Shown one piece after another: positions 1 to 5,508 of a stretch of DNA of 6,197 nucleotides; within the stretch, counting starts at the first letter, position 1, and each line of letters starts with the position of its first letter. Under the pieces are notes generated by a model. It searched no databases, was not told where the DNA came from, and was given only the letters and a program-made list of their open reading frames with translations. The stretch is from positions 1 to 6,197 of the forward strand of contig JADGOP010000153.1 in the NCBI GenBank assembly GCA_017882935.1. Direction: 5' to 3'. Origin of the DNA: Actinomycetota bacterium. GTDB lineage: Bacteria > Actinomycetota > Acidimicrobiia > Acidimicrobiales > Iamiaceae. The position numbers were made by a program, and so were the translations under genes.

Positions 1-421
1 CGACCGAGTCGATGGCCACGCCGGCCTTGCCGACGTCGCCGACCACCCGCGGGTGGTCGGAGTCGTAGCCGCGGTGCGTGGCGAGGTCGAAGGCCACCGA
101 CAGGCCCATCTGCCCCGCCGCGAGGTTCCGGCGGTAGAAGGCGTTGGACTCCTCGGCGGTCGAGAAGCCCGCGTACTGGCGGATGGTCCACGGCCGGTTG
201 GCGTACATGGTGGCGCGGGGGCCGCGCGTGAACGGGGCGAAGCCGGGCAGGCCGGTGTCGTTCGTGCCGTCGAGGTCGTCGGCCGTGAAGAGCGGCTTGA
301 CGTCGATGCCCTCGGGCGTGGTCCACACGAGGGTGTCGGGGTCGGCGCCCTTCAGGTCCTTCGACGCGAGCGCCCGCCAGTCGTCGAGCTTCTTCTCCGG
401 GAAGTCGTCCACGACGCGCAT
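1..421 (-). CDS. mutB: Methylmalonyl-CoA mutase large subunit, N-terminal part (runs off the left edge)
   Basis: Adenosylcobalamin-dependent interconversion of (R)-methylmalonyl-CoA and succinyl-CoA, a cytoplasmic step that feeds propionyl-CoA carbon into the TCA cycle. Only 140 residues are in the window. They carry the hallmark N-terminal block of the large subunit: [13 protein letters not shown] (38-50), [11 protein letters not shown] (58-68), [20 protein letters not shown] (70-89) and [20 protein letters not shown] (106-125), then [12 protein letters not shown]. This is the start of the substrate-binding TIM barrel; the B12 domain would lie outside the window. The ATG at 421-419 gives the expected short N-terminus, but there is no strong Shine-Dalgarno. 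The gene upstream in the same direction is a methyltransferase, not the mutase small subunit that often precedes mutB. The family assignment is near certain. Whether the enzyme is homo- or heterodimeric cannot be told. Confidence 0.95.
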   Translation of the reverse strand, partial: MRVVDDFPEKKLDDWRALASKDLKGADPDTLVWTTPEGIDVKPLFTADDLDGTNDTGLPGFAPFTRGPRATMYANRPWTIRQYAGFSTAEESNAFYRRNLAAGQMGLSVAFDLATHRGYDSDHPRVVGDVGKAGVAIDSV

Positions 422-427
422 GCTACG

Positions 428-458
428 AGGGCGCAGGAACCGGTTCCCATTTCGCCCT
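428..458. promoter_or_regulatory. Palindrome upstream of mutB (possible operator or weak hairpin)
   Basis: A perfect 12-bp palindrome, GGAACCGGTTCC (436-447), is nested inside outer inverted arms AGGGCG (428-433) and CGCCCT (453-458). It lies in the 47-bp gap between the methyltransferase stop and the mutB ATG, ending 15 bp before that ATG. The inner palindrome has no room for a hairpin loop unless its central CCGG stays unpaired. It therefore looks more like a dimeric-regulator site than a terminator, and no T-run follows. Both roles are inference. Confidence 0.35.
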
Positions 459-468
459 GGTGGAGGGG

Positions 469-1212
469 TCAGCCCACCACGACGAGGCGGAAGCCGCCGT
501 CGACCTCGTCGAGGTCGAGCAGGTCGGCGTGCTCGTCGTGCCAGCGGCCCGACTCGAGGTCGGCGGCGAGGCGCGCCATGCCGGGCTCGACCTCGTGCGG
601 CGGGAGTTGGGCGATGGCCGAGATGCCGCGGCGCACATCGGGGTCGAGGTACTGCTCGGGCCGGCGCCAGTAGGCCCAGAGGAAGCCGTCGGTGCAGTCG
701 TGGGGGACCGGGACGACCTCGACGCGGGCGCCCGGGAGCGCCCGTACGACCTCGTCGAGGTGCGGAGCCAGGGCCGAGCGGGTCCGGCCAGCGGCGGGGA
801 GGTAGTCGCGCACCACCCAGCAGTGGGCGTGGGCGCCCGGTTCGAACGTGAAGATCACCAGCTTGCCGGCCACGCGCCGCACCTCGCGGAGCCCGACCCG
901 CCAGTCGGCCCAGTGGTGCAGGGTCAGGAACATCGTGGCGGCATCGAACGTCCCACCGGCGAACGGCAGGTCCTCGACCACGGCGCGCACGACCGGCGCC
1001 GCACCTGCAGGGCGTTGCGCCGCCATCACGGCCGAGGGCTCGACGGCCACCACCGTGCGGTCGACCGACTCGTACGAGCCGGTGCCCGCCCCCACGTTCA
1101 GCACGGTGGACGCATCGCCGAGCGCCCGCTCGAACTGCGCCGCCAGGCGCGGGTCGGGTAGCCGGTGACGGGCGTAGCCCACGCCGATCTCGTCGTAGTC
1201 CGCCACCGCCAC
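469..1212 (-). CDS. Class I SAM-dependent methyltransferase
   Basis: A 247-aa cytoplasmic Rossmann-fold methyltransferase of the Methyltransf_11/25 type; the substrate is unknown. The N-terminus ([20 protein letters not shown], residues 5-24) is typical of small UbiE-like enzymes. Motif I is [12 protein letters not shown] (37-48, glycine-rich SAM loop), followed by the acidic position E58 in AVEPSAVM, and D81 and D90 in [13 protein letters not shown]. The LTLHHW motif (97-102) follows. The C-terminal part has [20 protein letters not shown] (171-190), which I associate with one subfamily of annotated class I methyltransferases. No SD-like sequence marks the start: GTG at 1212-1210 is chosen, and GTG at 1206-1204 is equally possible. 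The open frame upstream to about 1521 overlaps the nuclease gene and crosses a palindrome, so it is not coding. The gene lies 47 bp upstream of mutB on the same strand and may share a transcript with it. No functional link to the mutase is evident from sequence. Confidence 0.88.
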   Translation of the reverse strand: MAVADYDEIGVGYARHRLPDPRLAAQFERALGDASTVLNVGAGTGSYESVDRTVVAVEPSAVMAAQRPAGAAPVVRAVVEDLPFAGGTFDAATMFLTLHHWADWRVGLREVRRVAGKLVIFTFEPGAHAHCWVVRDYLPAAGRTRSALAPHLDEVVRALPGARVEVVPVPHDCTDGFLWAYWRRPEQYLDPDVRRGISAIAQLPPHEVEPGMARLAADLESGRWHDEHADLLDLDEVDGGFRLVVVG

Positions 1213-1241
1213 GACGCGAACCGTAGCGACCCGCCGGCTTC

Positions 1242-1280
1242 CTGAACCGAAGTGGTTGCCCAGCAACCACTTCGGTTCAG
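1242..1280. repeat. Long palindrome 1 (18-bp perfect arms, 3-nt loop)
   Basis: Left arm CTGAACCGAAGTGGTTGC (1242-1259), loop CCA (1260-1262), and an exactly complementary right arm (1263-1280). The core arm ACCGAAGTGGTTGC and its complement are shared with the palindrome at 2230-2274. The right arm overlaps the last codon region of the nuclease gene and includes its TGA stop. The left arm begins 30 bp upstream of the methyltransferase start. No T-run follows on either strand, so a classical intrinsic terminator is unlikely, although the stem would be very stable. Confidence 0.93.
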
Positions 1281-2194
1281 AGACACGGCAATCCGAGATG
1301 CTGGCGGATCGTGGCGGCCACGTAGGCGGGACGCTCGGTGACGTCCTCGTAGGTGAAGCGGATGACGCGCCAGCCGGACGACACCAGGGCGGCCTCCCGC
1401 TCGGCGTCGTGCTGGCGCTGTCGGCGCGTGCTGTGCGTGGCGTGACCGTCGACCTCGATGATGAGGCGTGCATCGTCGTACAGGAGATCGACGCGGGCGG
1501 ATCGGTGCTCGGTGGCGCCACTGACCTGGGTGCGGGGGGTGGGGAGGCGCGCGTCTCGAATGACCTGGAGGCAGCGCCGTTCGAGCCACGACTCCGTGCG
1601 CGTCCGGGCTGCCGGGTTGCCCAGAACGTGGGTGAGCGTGGCGAGACCCCGCCGTCCGGGGCAGCGCAGCCGGGTGGCGGTGGCGAGCGCGGAGTCGACG
1701 GTGAGCAGACCGTCGCGCGCGGCGCCGTCGAGGATCAGCTCGAGGTGCAGCCGCGGGAGCCGGCTGGCGACATCGGCCAGGGTGCGCTCGGGGGACGTGA
1801 GTGCGAACGGGCCCTGTCGCCGGACATCGGCCTCGTCGAGGACCGACACCCGATGCAGGCGGCCGCGCGTCAGCCCGGGGTTTCGGGTGCTGGGAACGCT
1901 GATCTCGATAGCCCCGGGCCGGATGTCCGCGAAGCGCCACAGGCGGGCGGCGCTCATGTGCGACACGACGGCGTCCTCGCCGGCCTCGAGAGCCGCGCCG
2001 AGCACCTGCTGCTCCCAGGTGGTGGGTGTCGAGGCATGGCGCCAGACACGGTGACCCGCCGGCCGGAGCAGCCCGCTGGCGACCCGGCTCCGTCGCATCT
2101 GCCTGGTGCAACCGAGGAGGTCGAGCTGACCGGTGGTGATGAGGCCGAGCTGTTGTCCGGCCCGCTCGGCGATGGCCGCGTCGATGCGTGCCAT
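1277..2194 (-). CDS. AbiEi-like winged-helix plus DUF559 (Vsr-like) endonuclease protein
   Basis: A 305-aa protein with three regions. Residues 1-52 resemble the wHTH found in AbiEi-type antitoxins (GLITTGQLDLLG, 17-28, then an arginine-rich recognition segment and HRVWR). Residues 60-190 are the linker domain usual in this family (AVVSHMSAARLWRF, FALTSPERTLADV). Residues 200-305 form a DUF559/Vsr-like PD-(D/E)XK nuclease with candidate catalytic residues E201 and E205 (TESWLE), D236 (RVDLLY), and E247 and D249 (IIEVDGH). The end is the expected GWRVIRFTYEDV strand-helix. All key acidic residues are present, so the nuclease looks intact. The ATG at 2194-2192 gives the family's typical N-terminus (MARIDAAIAERAG); no convincing SD is seen. 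TTG starts at 2206 or inside the palindrome (2257) are less likely. The TGA stop lies inside palindrome 1. Third positions look less strictly G/C than in neighbours (GGA, CAA, ACA, CGA, GCA, CAT and GAT occur). No partner toxin gene is adjacent. Biological target unknown. Confidence 0.85.
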   Translation of the reverse strand: MARIDAAIAERAGQQLGLITTGQLDLLGCTRQMRRSRVASGLLRPAGHRVWRHASTPTTWEQQVLGAALEAGEDAVVSHMSAARLWRFADIRPGAIEISVPSTRNPGLTRGRLHRVSVLDEADVRRQGPFALTSPERTLADVASRLPRLHLELILDGAARDGLLTVDSALATATRLRCPGRRGLATLTHVLGNPAARTRTESWLERRCLQVIRDARLPTPRTQVSGATEHRSARVDLLYDDARLIIEVDGHATHSTRRQRQHDAEREAALVSSGWRVIRFTYEDVTERPAYVAATIRQHLGLPCL

Positions 2195-2229
2195 CCCCGG
2201 AGTCAACCAAGGGGGTGTGACATCACGGG

Positions 2230-2274
2230 TCTCTGCACCGAAGTGGTTGCTCAGCAACCACTTCGGTGCAGAGA
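2230..2274. repeat. Long palindrome 2 (21-bp perfect arms, TCA centre)
   Basis: Arms 2230-2250 and 2254-2274 are perfectly complementary around TCA. Because the T and A of the centre also match, it can be read as a 45-bp palindrome with one central base. The core ACCGAAGTGGTTGC, centre, complement is the same as in the palindrome at 1242-1280. One stem position differs as a compensated pair: C-G here (2236/2268), A-T there (1245/1277). It sits in the 111-bp divergent intergenic region, 35 bp upstream of the nuclease ATG and 31 bp upstream of the ipdC-like ATG. Confidence 0.93.
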
Positions 2275-2292
2275 GGCGCGGGTGGCAGCAAC

Positions 2293-2298
2293 TACAGT
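2293..2298 (+). promoter_or_regulatory. Candidate -10 hexamer for a leaderless ipdC-like transcript
   Basis: TACAGT matches the TANNNT -10 pattern and ends 7 bp before the ATG at 2306, so transcription would begin at or next to the start codon. There is no Shine-Dalgarno in the usual window before this ATG, which supports a leaderless mRNA. No convincing -35 is visible; that position falls at the edge of palindrome 2. Weak evidence. Confidence 0.25.
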
Positions 2299-2305
2299 CG
2301 CCGCG

Positions 2306-3412
2306 ATGTCTGACGCTCCATCAGATTCCCAGCCTGCCGCCGCGAAGCCGCTGCACCCGGCCCTGGACACCCGGGTCTGCGAGCTGCTCGGCGTGCGCTA
2401 CCCGATCGTGCAGACCGGCATGGGCTGGGTGTCGGGCGCCCGGCTCACTGCGGCCACCAGCGCCGCAGGGGGGTTCGGCATCCTGGCCGCCGTCACCATG
2501 ACCATGGACCAGATGCGCGACGCCATCCAGGCGGTGAAGGAGCACACCCCCAACCCCTTCGGCGTGAACTTCCGTCCCGACCAGCCCGACCTCGACGAGC
2601 GCCTCGCGCACGTCACCAAGGAGGGCGTGAAGCTGGTGAGCTTCGCCGGGGCACCGAGCAAGGACACCATCGCCAAGCTGCACGACGCCGGCATCCTGGC
2701 CATGCCCACGGTCGGGGCACGCCGGCACGCCGAGAAGATGCTCGGCTTCGGTGTCGACCTGGTCATCGCGCAGGGCGGCGAGGGCGGTGGCCACACCGGC
2801 ACCGTGCCCACGTCGTTGCTCCTGCCGCAGGTGGTCGACGCGGTGGGCGAGCACATCCCCGTGCTCGGCGCCGGGGGCTTCCACTCGGGGGCCGGGCTGG
2901 TGGCGGCGCGGGCCTGGGGCGCCGACGGCATCGCCATGGGCACCCGCTTCCTGCTCACCGCCGAGAGCCGCGTGCCCGACGAGGTGAAGGCCCGCTACCT
3001 CGAGGCGTCGGTCACCGACACCGTGGTCACCACCGCGCTCGACGGGGCACCGCAGCGGGTCATCCGCACGCCGATGGTCGACGGGCTCGAGAAGGCCACG
3101 CCGGTCACCAAGCTCCCGAAGGCGCTGCGCAACGCCCTCGACTTCCGCAAGGTCACGGGCACCTCCCTCAAGGACCTCGTGACCGAGGGCCTGGCCATGC
3201 GCAAGAGCCAGGACCTCACGTGGAGCCAGCTCGCCATGGCCGCCAACGCCCCGATGTGGGTGAAGGCCGCACTGGTCGACGGGCGACCCGACGCCGGCGT
3301 GCTGCCCACGGGCCAGGACGTGGGGGTCATCACCGAGCTGCCCACCGTGGCCGAGCTGGTCGACCGCATCATCGCCGAGGCCGAGGCCACGCTGGCCCGG
3401 CTCGGCGCCTGA
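2306..3412 (+). CDS. ipdC: Nitronate monooxygenase-family flavoenzyme, IpdC-like
   Basis: A 368-aa FMN-dependent TIM-barrel protein of the 2-nitropropane dioxygenase/NMO superfamily. Visible motifs are PIVQTGMGWVSGARL (33-47), PFGVNFRP (84-91), AQGGEGGGHTG (155-165, containing the family histidine H163 and the phosphate-binding glycines), LGAGGFHSG (187-195) and MGTRFLLTAES (211-221). The C-terminal TWSQLAMAANAPM (305-317) and the QTGMGW variant (instead of QAPM) match what I recall of mycobacterial IpdC (Rv3553). IpdC is a flavin-dependent oxidoreductase in steroid C/D-ring catabolism rather than a true nitronate oxidase. The ATG at 2306 is chosen because the barrel begins at about residue 28 and the frame upstream is antisense to the nuclease gene. 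It is the first gene of a three-gene plus-strand operon with two acyl-CoA dehydrogenases, which supports a CoA-thioester pathway over nitronate detoxification. The superfamily is certain; the IpdC role is likely but unproven. Confidence 0.9.
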   Translation: MSDAPSDSQPAAAKPLHPALDTRVCELLGVRYPIVQTGMGWVSGARLTAATSAAGGFGILAAVTMTMDQMRDAIQAVKEHTPNPFGVNFRPDQPDLDERLAHVTKEGVKLVSFAGAPSKDTIAKLHDAGILAMPTVGARRHAEKMLGFGVDLVIAQGGEGGGHTGTVPTSLLLPQVVDAVGEHIPVLGAGGFHSGAGLVAARAWGADGIAMGTRFLLTAESRVPDEVKARYLEASVTDTVVTTALDGAPQRVIRTPMVDGLEKATPVTKLPKALRNALDFRKVTGTSLKDLVTEGLAMRKSQDLTWSQLAMAANAPMWVKAALVDGRPDAGVLPTGQDVGVITELPTVAELVDRIIAEAEATLARLGA

Positions 3413-3416
3413 GGGA
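3411..3416 (+). promoter_or_regulatory. Shine-Dalgarno GAGGGA for the first acyl-CoA dehydrogenase
   Basis: GAGGGA overlaps the TGA stop of the preceding gene and sits 9 bp before the GTG at 3426. It supports that start and translational coupling. Confidence 0.7.
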
Positions 3417-3425
3417 ACCTCCCGC

Positions 3426-4601
3426 GTGGACCTCACGTGGAGCGAGCACGAGGAGGCGTTCCGCGCCGACGTGCGCGGGTGGCTGGAAGCGAACCTGGCC
3501 GAGTGGAAGGCCGCGCACGGCGGTGACGTGCCGTCGGGCGACACCCGTGAGGGCTTCGCGATCCACCTCGAGTGGGAGCGCCGCCTGTTCGACGCGAGGT
3601 GGGCGGTGGTGTCGTGGCCCGAGCAGTACGGCGGTCGTGACGCCTCGCTCTGGGAGTGGCTCATCTTCGAGGAGGAGTACTACCGGGCGGGTGGGCCGCA
3701 GCGCGTCACCCAGAACGGCATCTTCCTGCTGGCGCCGTCGCTGTTCGAGTTCGCCAACGACGCGCAGCGCGACCACGTGCTGACCCGCATGGCGTCCGGC
3801 GAGGACCGCTGGTGCCAGGGCTGGTCCGAGCCCAACGCCGGTAGCGACCTGGCGAGCCTCACCAGCAAGGCCACCCGCGTCGACGGCGGCTGGCGGCTGA
3901 ACGGCCAGAAGACGTGGACCACCCGCGGGGCGTTCTGCAGCCACCTGTTCGGCCTCTTCCGCACCGACCCCGAGGCCGAGCGCCACCGCGGCCTCAGCTA
4001 CCTGCTCGTGCCCCTCGACCTCGAGGGCATCACCGTGCGCGGCTTCGGCCGGCTCGACGGCGACGAGGGCTTCGCCGAGGTCTTCTTCGACGACGCCTTC
4101 CTGCCCGACGACGCTCTGCCCGGCGGTGTGGTGCTCGGCGAGGTCGGCGCGGGGTGGAGCGTGGCCATGTCGACGACCTCGTCGGAGCGTGGCCTCACCC
4201 TGCGGTCGCCCGGTCGCTTCCTCGCCACGGCCCGCCGCCTGATCGAGGGGTGGCAGGCGCTGCCCGAGTCGGAACGGGCCGAGCGTGGCGACCTGCGCCA
4301 CCGCGTGATCCAGGCCTGGATGGAGGCCGAGGCCTACCAGCTGCAGACGCTGCAGACGGTCACCGGCACCGTCGAGGGCCGGCCGGCCGGAGCCGAGTCG
4401 AGCCTCGTCAAGCTGTGGTGGTCGGAGCTCGACGTGTCACTGCACGAGACCGCGCTCGACGTGCTGGGCCCCGCGGCCCTGCTCGACGGTCCGTGGGCGA
4501 AGGGGTACGAGTTCTCGCTGTCGGGCCCGATCTACGCGGGCACCAACGAGGTCCAGCGCAACGTGGTTGCCGAGCGCGTGCTCGGCCTGCCGAGGAAGTA
4601 G
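3426..4601 (+). CDS. Acyl-CoA dehydrogenase, full-length subunit (FadE30/IpdE1-like)
   Basis: A 391-aa FAD-dependent enzyme that would introduce an alpha,beta double bond into an acyl-CoA thioester; normal family length. The N-terminal helical domain is about 1-125 (WSEHEEAFRADVRGWLEANL, 5-24; SWPEQYGG, 63-70). The beta domain has the FAD/substrate signature WCQGWSEPNAGSDLASL (129-145) and NGQKTWTT (159-166). The C-terminal helical domain ends in IYAGTNEVQRNVVAERVLGL (369-388). At the medium-chain-type catalytic position (IYEGT) this protein has Ala371. Instead, Glu254 in SSERGLTL falls where isovaleryl- and long-chain-type dehydrogenases carry their catalytic glutamate, so it is probably the base. 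Overall it resembles mycobacterial FadE30 (IpdE1), judged from memory of that sequence. The GTG start is supported by an SD 9 bp upstream; it starts 13 bp after the ipdC-like gene. Other steroid or branched-chain FadE roles remain possible. Confidence 0.9.
   Translation: MDLTWSEHEEAFRADVRGWLEANLAEWKAAHGGDVPSGDTREGFAIHLEWERRLFDARWAVVSWPEQYGGRDASLWEWLIFEEEYYRAGGPQRVTQNGIFLLAPSLFEFANDAQRDHVLTRMASGEDRWCQGWSEPNAGSDLASLTSKATRVDGGWRLNGQKTWTTRGAFCSHLFGLFRTDPEAERHRGLSYLLVPLDLEGITVRGFGRLDGDEGFAEVFFDDAFLPDDALPGGVVLGEVGAGWSVAMSTTSSERGLTLRSPGRFLATARRLIEGWQALPESERAERGDLRHRVIQAWMEAEAYQLQTLQTVTGTVEGRPAGAESSLVKLWWSELDVSLHETALDVLGPAALLDGPWAKGYEFSLSGPIYAGTNEVQRNVVAERVLGLPRK
4592..4598 (+). promoter_or_regulatory. 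Shine-Dalgarno GAGGAAG for the second acyl-CoA dehydrogenase
   Basis: GAGGAAG lies in the last codons of the upstream dehydrogenase, 9 bp before the GTG at 4608. It fixes that start and indicates coupled translation. Confidence 0.7.
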
Positions 4602-4607
4602 GCGGGC

Positions 4608-5489
4608 GTGCGCTTCTCGTTCACCGAGGATCAGCTGGCGCTGCGCGAGGCCGTGCGCGACCTGCTCGCCAAGGAGTGCCCGCCCGAGGTGGTGCGGGCG
4701 GCCTGGCCCGAGCCCGACGCCGACGGGCAGGGACCCGGTGCCGGCGCCCGCTCGACGCCCGAGCAGCTCGCCGCCGTGTGGCACCACCTGGCCGAGATGG
4801 GCGTGCTCGGCCTGCTCGTCCCCGAGGCCCACGGCGGCCTGGGCTTCGACGAGGTCGCGGCTGCCCTGGTCCTCGAGGAGACCGGCTACGTGGCCGTGCC
4901 ACACCCCGTCGTGGAGACGGTCTGCGTGGCCGCGCCGGTGCTCGGCGACCCTGCGCCCGACCGCTCGAAGGTGGGCTGGGGTGAGGTGGCGATCTCGGGA
5001 ACGGTGCTCGACAAGTCGCTCGACCTCCGCGGGCCGGGCGGCAAGGCAGACGAGGTGGCGTTCGACCGGGCGGCGCTGGGCACCGCAGCGCAGCTCATCG
5101 GGCTGTCACGGCGGATGCTCGACCTCACCGTGGCGTACGTGATCGAGCGGAAGCAGTTCGGGGTGGCGATCGGCTCGTTCCAGGCGGTGAAGCACCACCT
5201 CGCCGACGCCCGGCTGCAGCTCGAGTTCGCCGCGCCGGCGGTCCACCGGGCCGCGTGGTCGCTCGCGACGAGCGACCCGAACGCCGCTCGCGACGTGTCG
5301 ATGGCCAAGGCCCTGGCGTCGGACTGCGCCCACCTCGTCGGCCGCAAGGCGCTCCAGTGCCACGGCGGCATCGGGTACACCGTCGAGTACGACCTGCACC
5401 TGTTCCTCAAGCGGGCCTGGGCGCTCGAGAAGCTGTGGGGCGACGCCGCCTGGCACCGCGACCGCGTCGGCCGCGCCCTCGGCGTCTGA
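4608..5489 (+). CDS. Short acyl-CoA dehydrogenase-family subunit (FadE32/FadE33-like)
   Basis: A 293-aa acyl-CoA dehydrogenase-fold protein. The N-terminal helical domain is about residues 1-110 (FSFTEDQLALREAVRDLL, 3-20; GLLVPEAHGGLGFDEVAAAL, 68-87). The C-terminal four-helix domain is about 155-293 (VIERKQFGVAIGSFQAVKHH, 178-197; LQCHGGIGYTVEYDLHLFLK, 249-268). Between them, only about 45 residues replace the usual beta-barrel of around 100, so most of the middle domain is missing. Proteins of about 320 aa with a degenerate middle domain, such as mycobacterial FadE32/FadE33 (IpdE2), pair with a full-length subunit to form heteromeric steroid-type dehydrogenases. The position 6 bp after the full-length subunit gene fits that model. 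Both ends of the fold are intact and no frameshift is seen, so this looks like a genuine short form, not a pseudogene. Partnership and substrate are inference. Confidence 0.88.
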   Translation: MRFSFTEDQLALREAVRDLLAKECPPEVVRAAWPEPDADGQGPGAGARSTPEQLAAVWHHLAEMGVLGLLVPEAHGGLGFDEVAAALVLEETGYVAVPHPVVETVCVAAPVLGDPAPDRSKVGWGEVAISGTVLDKSLDLRGPGGKADEVAFDRAALGTAAQLIGLSRRMLDLTVAYVIERKQFGVAIGSFQAVKHHLADARLQLEFAAPAVHRAAWSLATSDPNAARDVSMAKALASDCAHLVGRKALQCHGGIGYTVEYDLHLFLKRAWALEKLWGDAAWHRDRVGRALGV

Positions 5490-5508
5490 CCGCCGACGTG
5501 GCGGTCAG
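5486..5508. terminator. Bidirectional hairpin between convergent genes, containing both stop codons
   Basis: Perfect 9-bp arms, CTGACCGCC (5486-5494) and GGCGGTCAG (5500-5508), enclose the loop GACGT. The TGA of the plus-strand dehydrogenase (5487-5489) and the TGA of the minus-strand SGNH gene (5507-5505) occupy mirror positions in the stem. There is no T-run, so it may act as a stem-only or Rho-assisted terminator for both strands. Confidence 0.6.

Larger units (their letters stand above)
1242..2274 (-). mobile_element. Putative 1.03-kb palindrome-bounded nuclease unit
   Basis: One gene, a winged-helix/Vsr-like endonuclease, lies between two near-identical long palindromes. The palindromes share 14-bp core arms. 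Similarity also runs past the palindrome on the inner side of each: GTCTCTG preceded by CG plus one variable base, read on the minus strand at the left end and on the plus strand at the right end. The ends are therefore inverted relative to each other, like terminal inverted repeats. There is no recognisable transposase and I found no target-site duplication. Mobility is inference; the alternative is two hairpins with a terminator or regulatory role beside a resident gene. Confidence 0.35.

Noticed and set aside
53..1161. Long plus-strand open frames across the left end
   Set aside because: They are antisense to mutB and the methyltransferase, whose protein motifs are unmistakable; the plus-strand products are low-complexity Arg/Gly/Ala-rich.
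1213..1521. Open extension of the methyltransferase frame to an upstream start
   Set aside because: It overlaps the nuclease gene in another frame and reads through palindrome 1; the methyltransferase fold begins only at about 1206.
2216..2226. CRP-like TGTGA...TCAC inverted pair upstream of the nuclease gene
   Set aside because: The half-sites are separated by 2 bp instead of the 6 bp needed for a CRP-type site.
2195..2257. Nuclease translation starting at TTG codons upstream of 2194, including one inside palindrome 2
   Set aside because: No SD supports them, and the ATG at 2194 gives the N-terminus expected of the family.
1242..2274. The two palindromes as a CRISPR or tandem repeat array
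   Set aside because: There are only two copies about 1 kb apart with a complete gene between them and no regular spacers.
1230..2290. Target-site duplication flanking the palindrome-bounded unit
   Set aside because: The bases just outside the two ends (GGCTTC on the left, GGCGCG on the right) show no matching direct repeat.
1256..2305. A 350-codon open extension in frame upstream of the ipdC-like ATG
   Set aside because: It is antisense to the nuclease gene, starts inside palindrome 1, has no family resemblance, and is the usual stop-free shadow frame of GC-rich DNA.
2321..4301. Long minus-strand open frames opposite the ipdC-like and dehydrogenase genes
   Set aside because: They are shadow frames with no domain signal opposite strongly conserved coding sequence.
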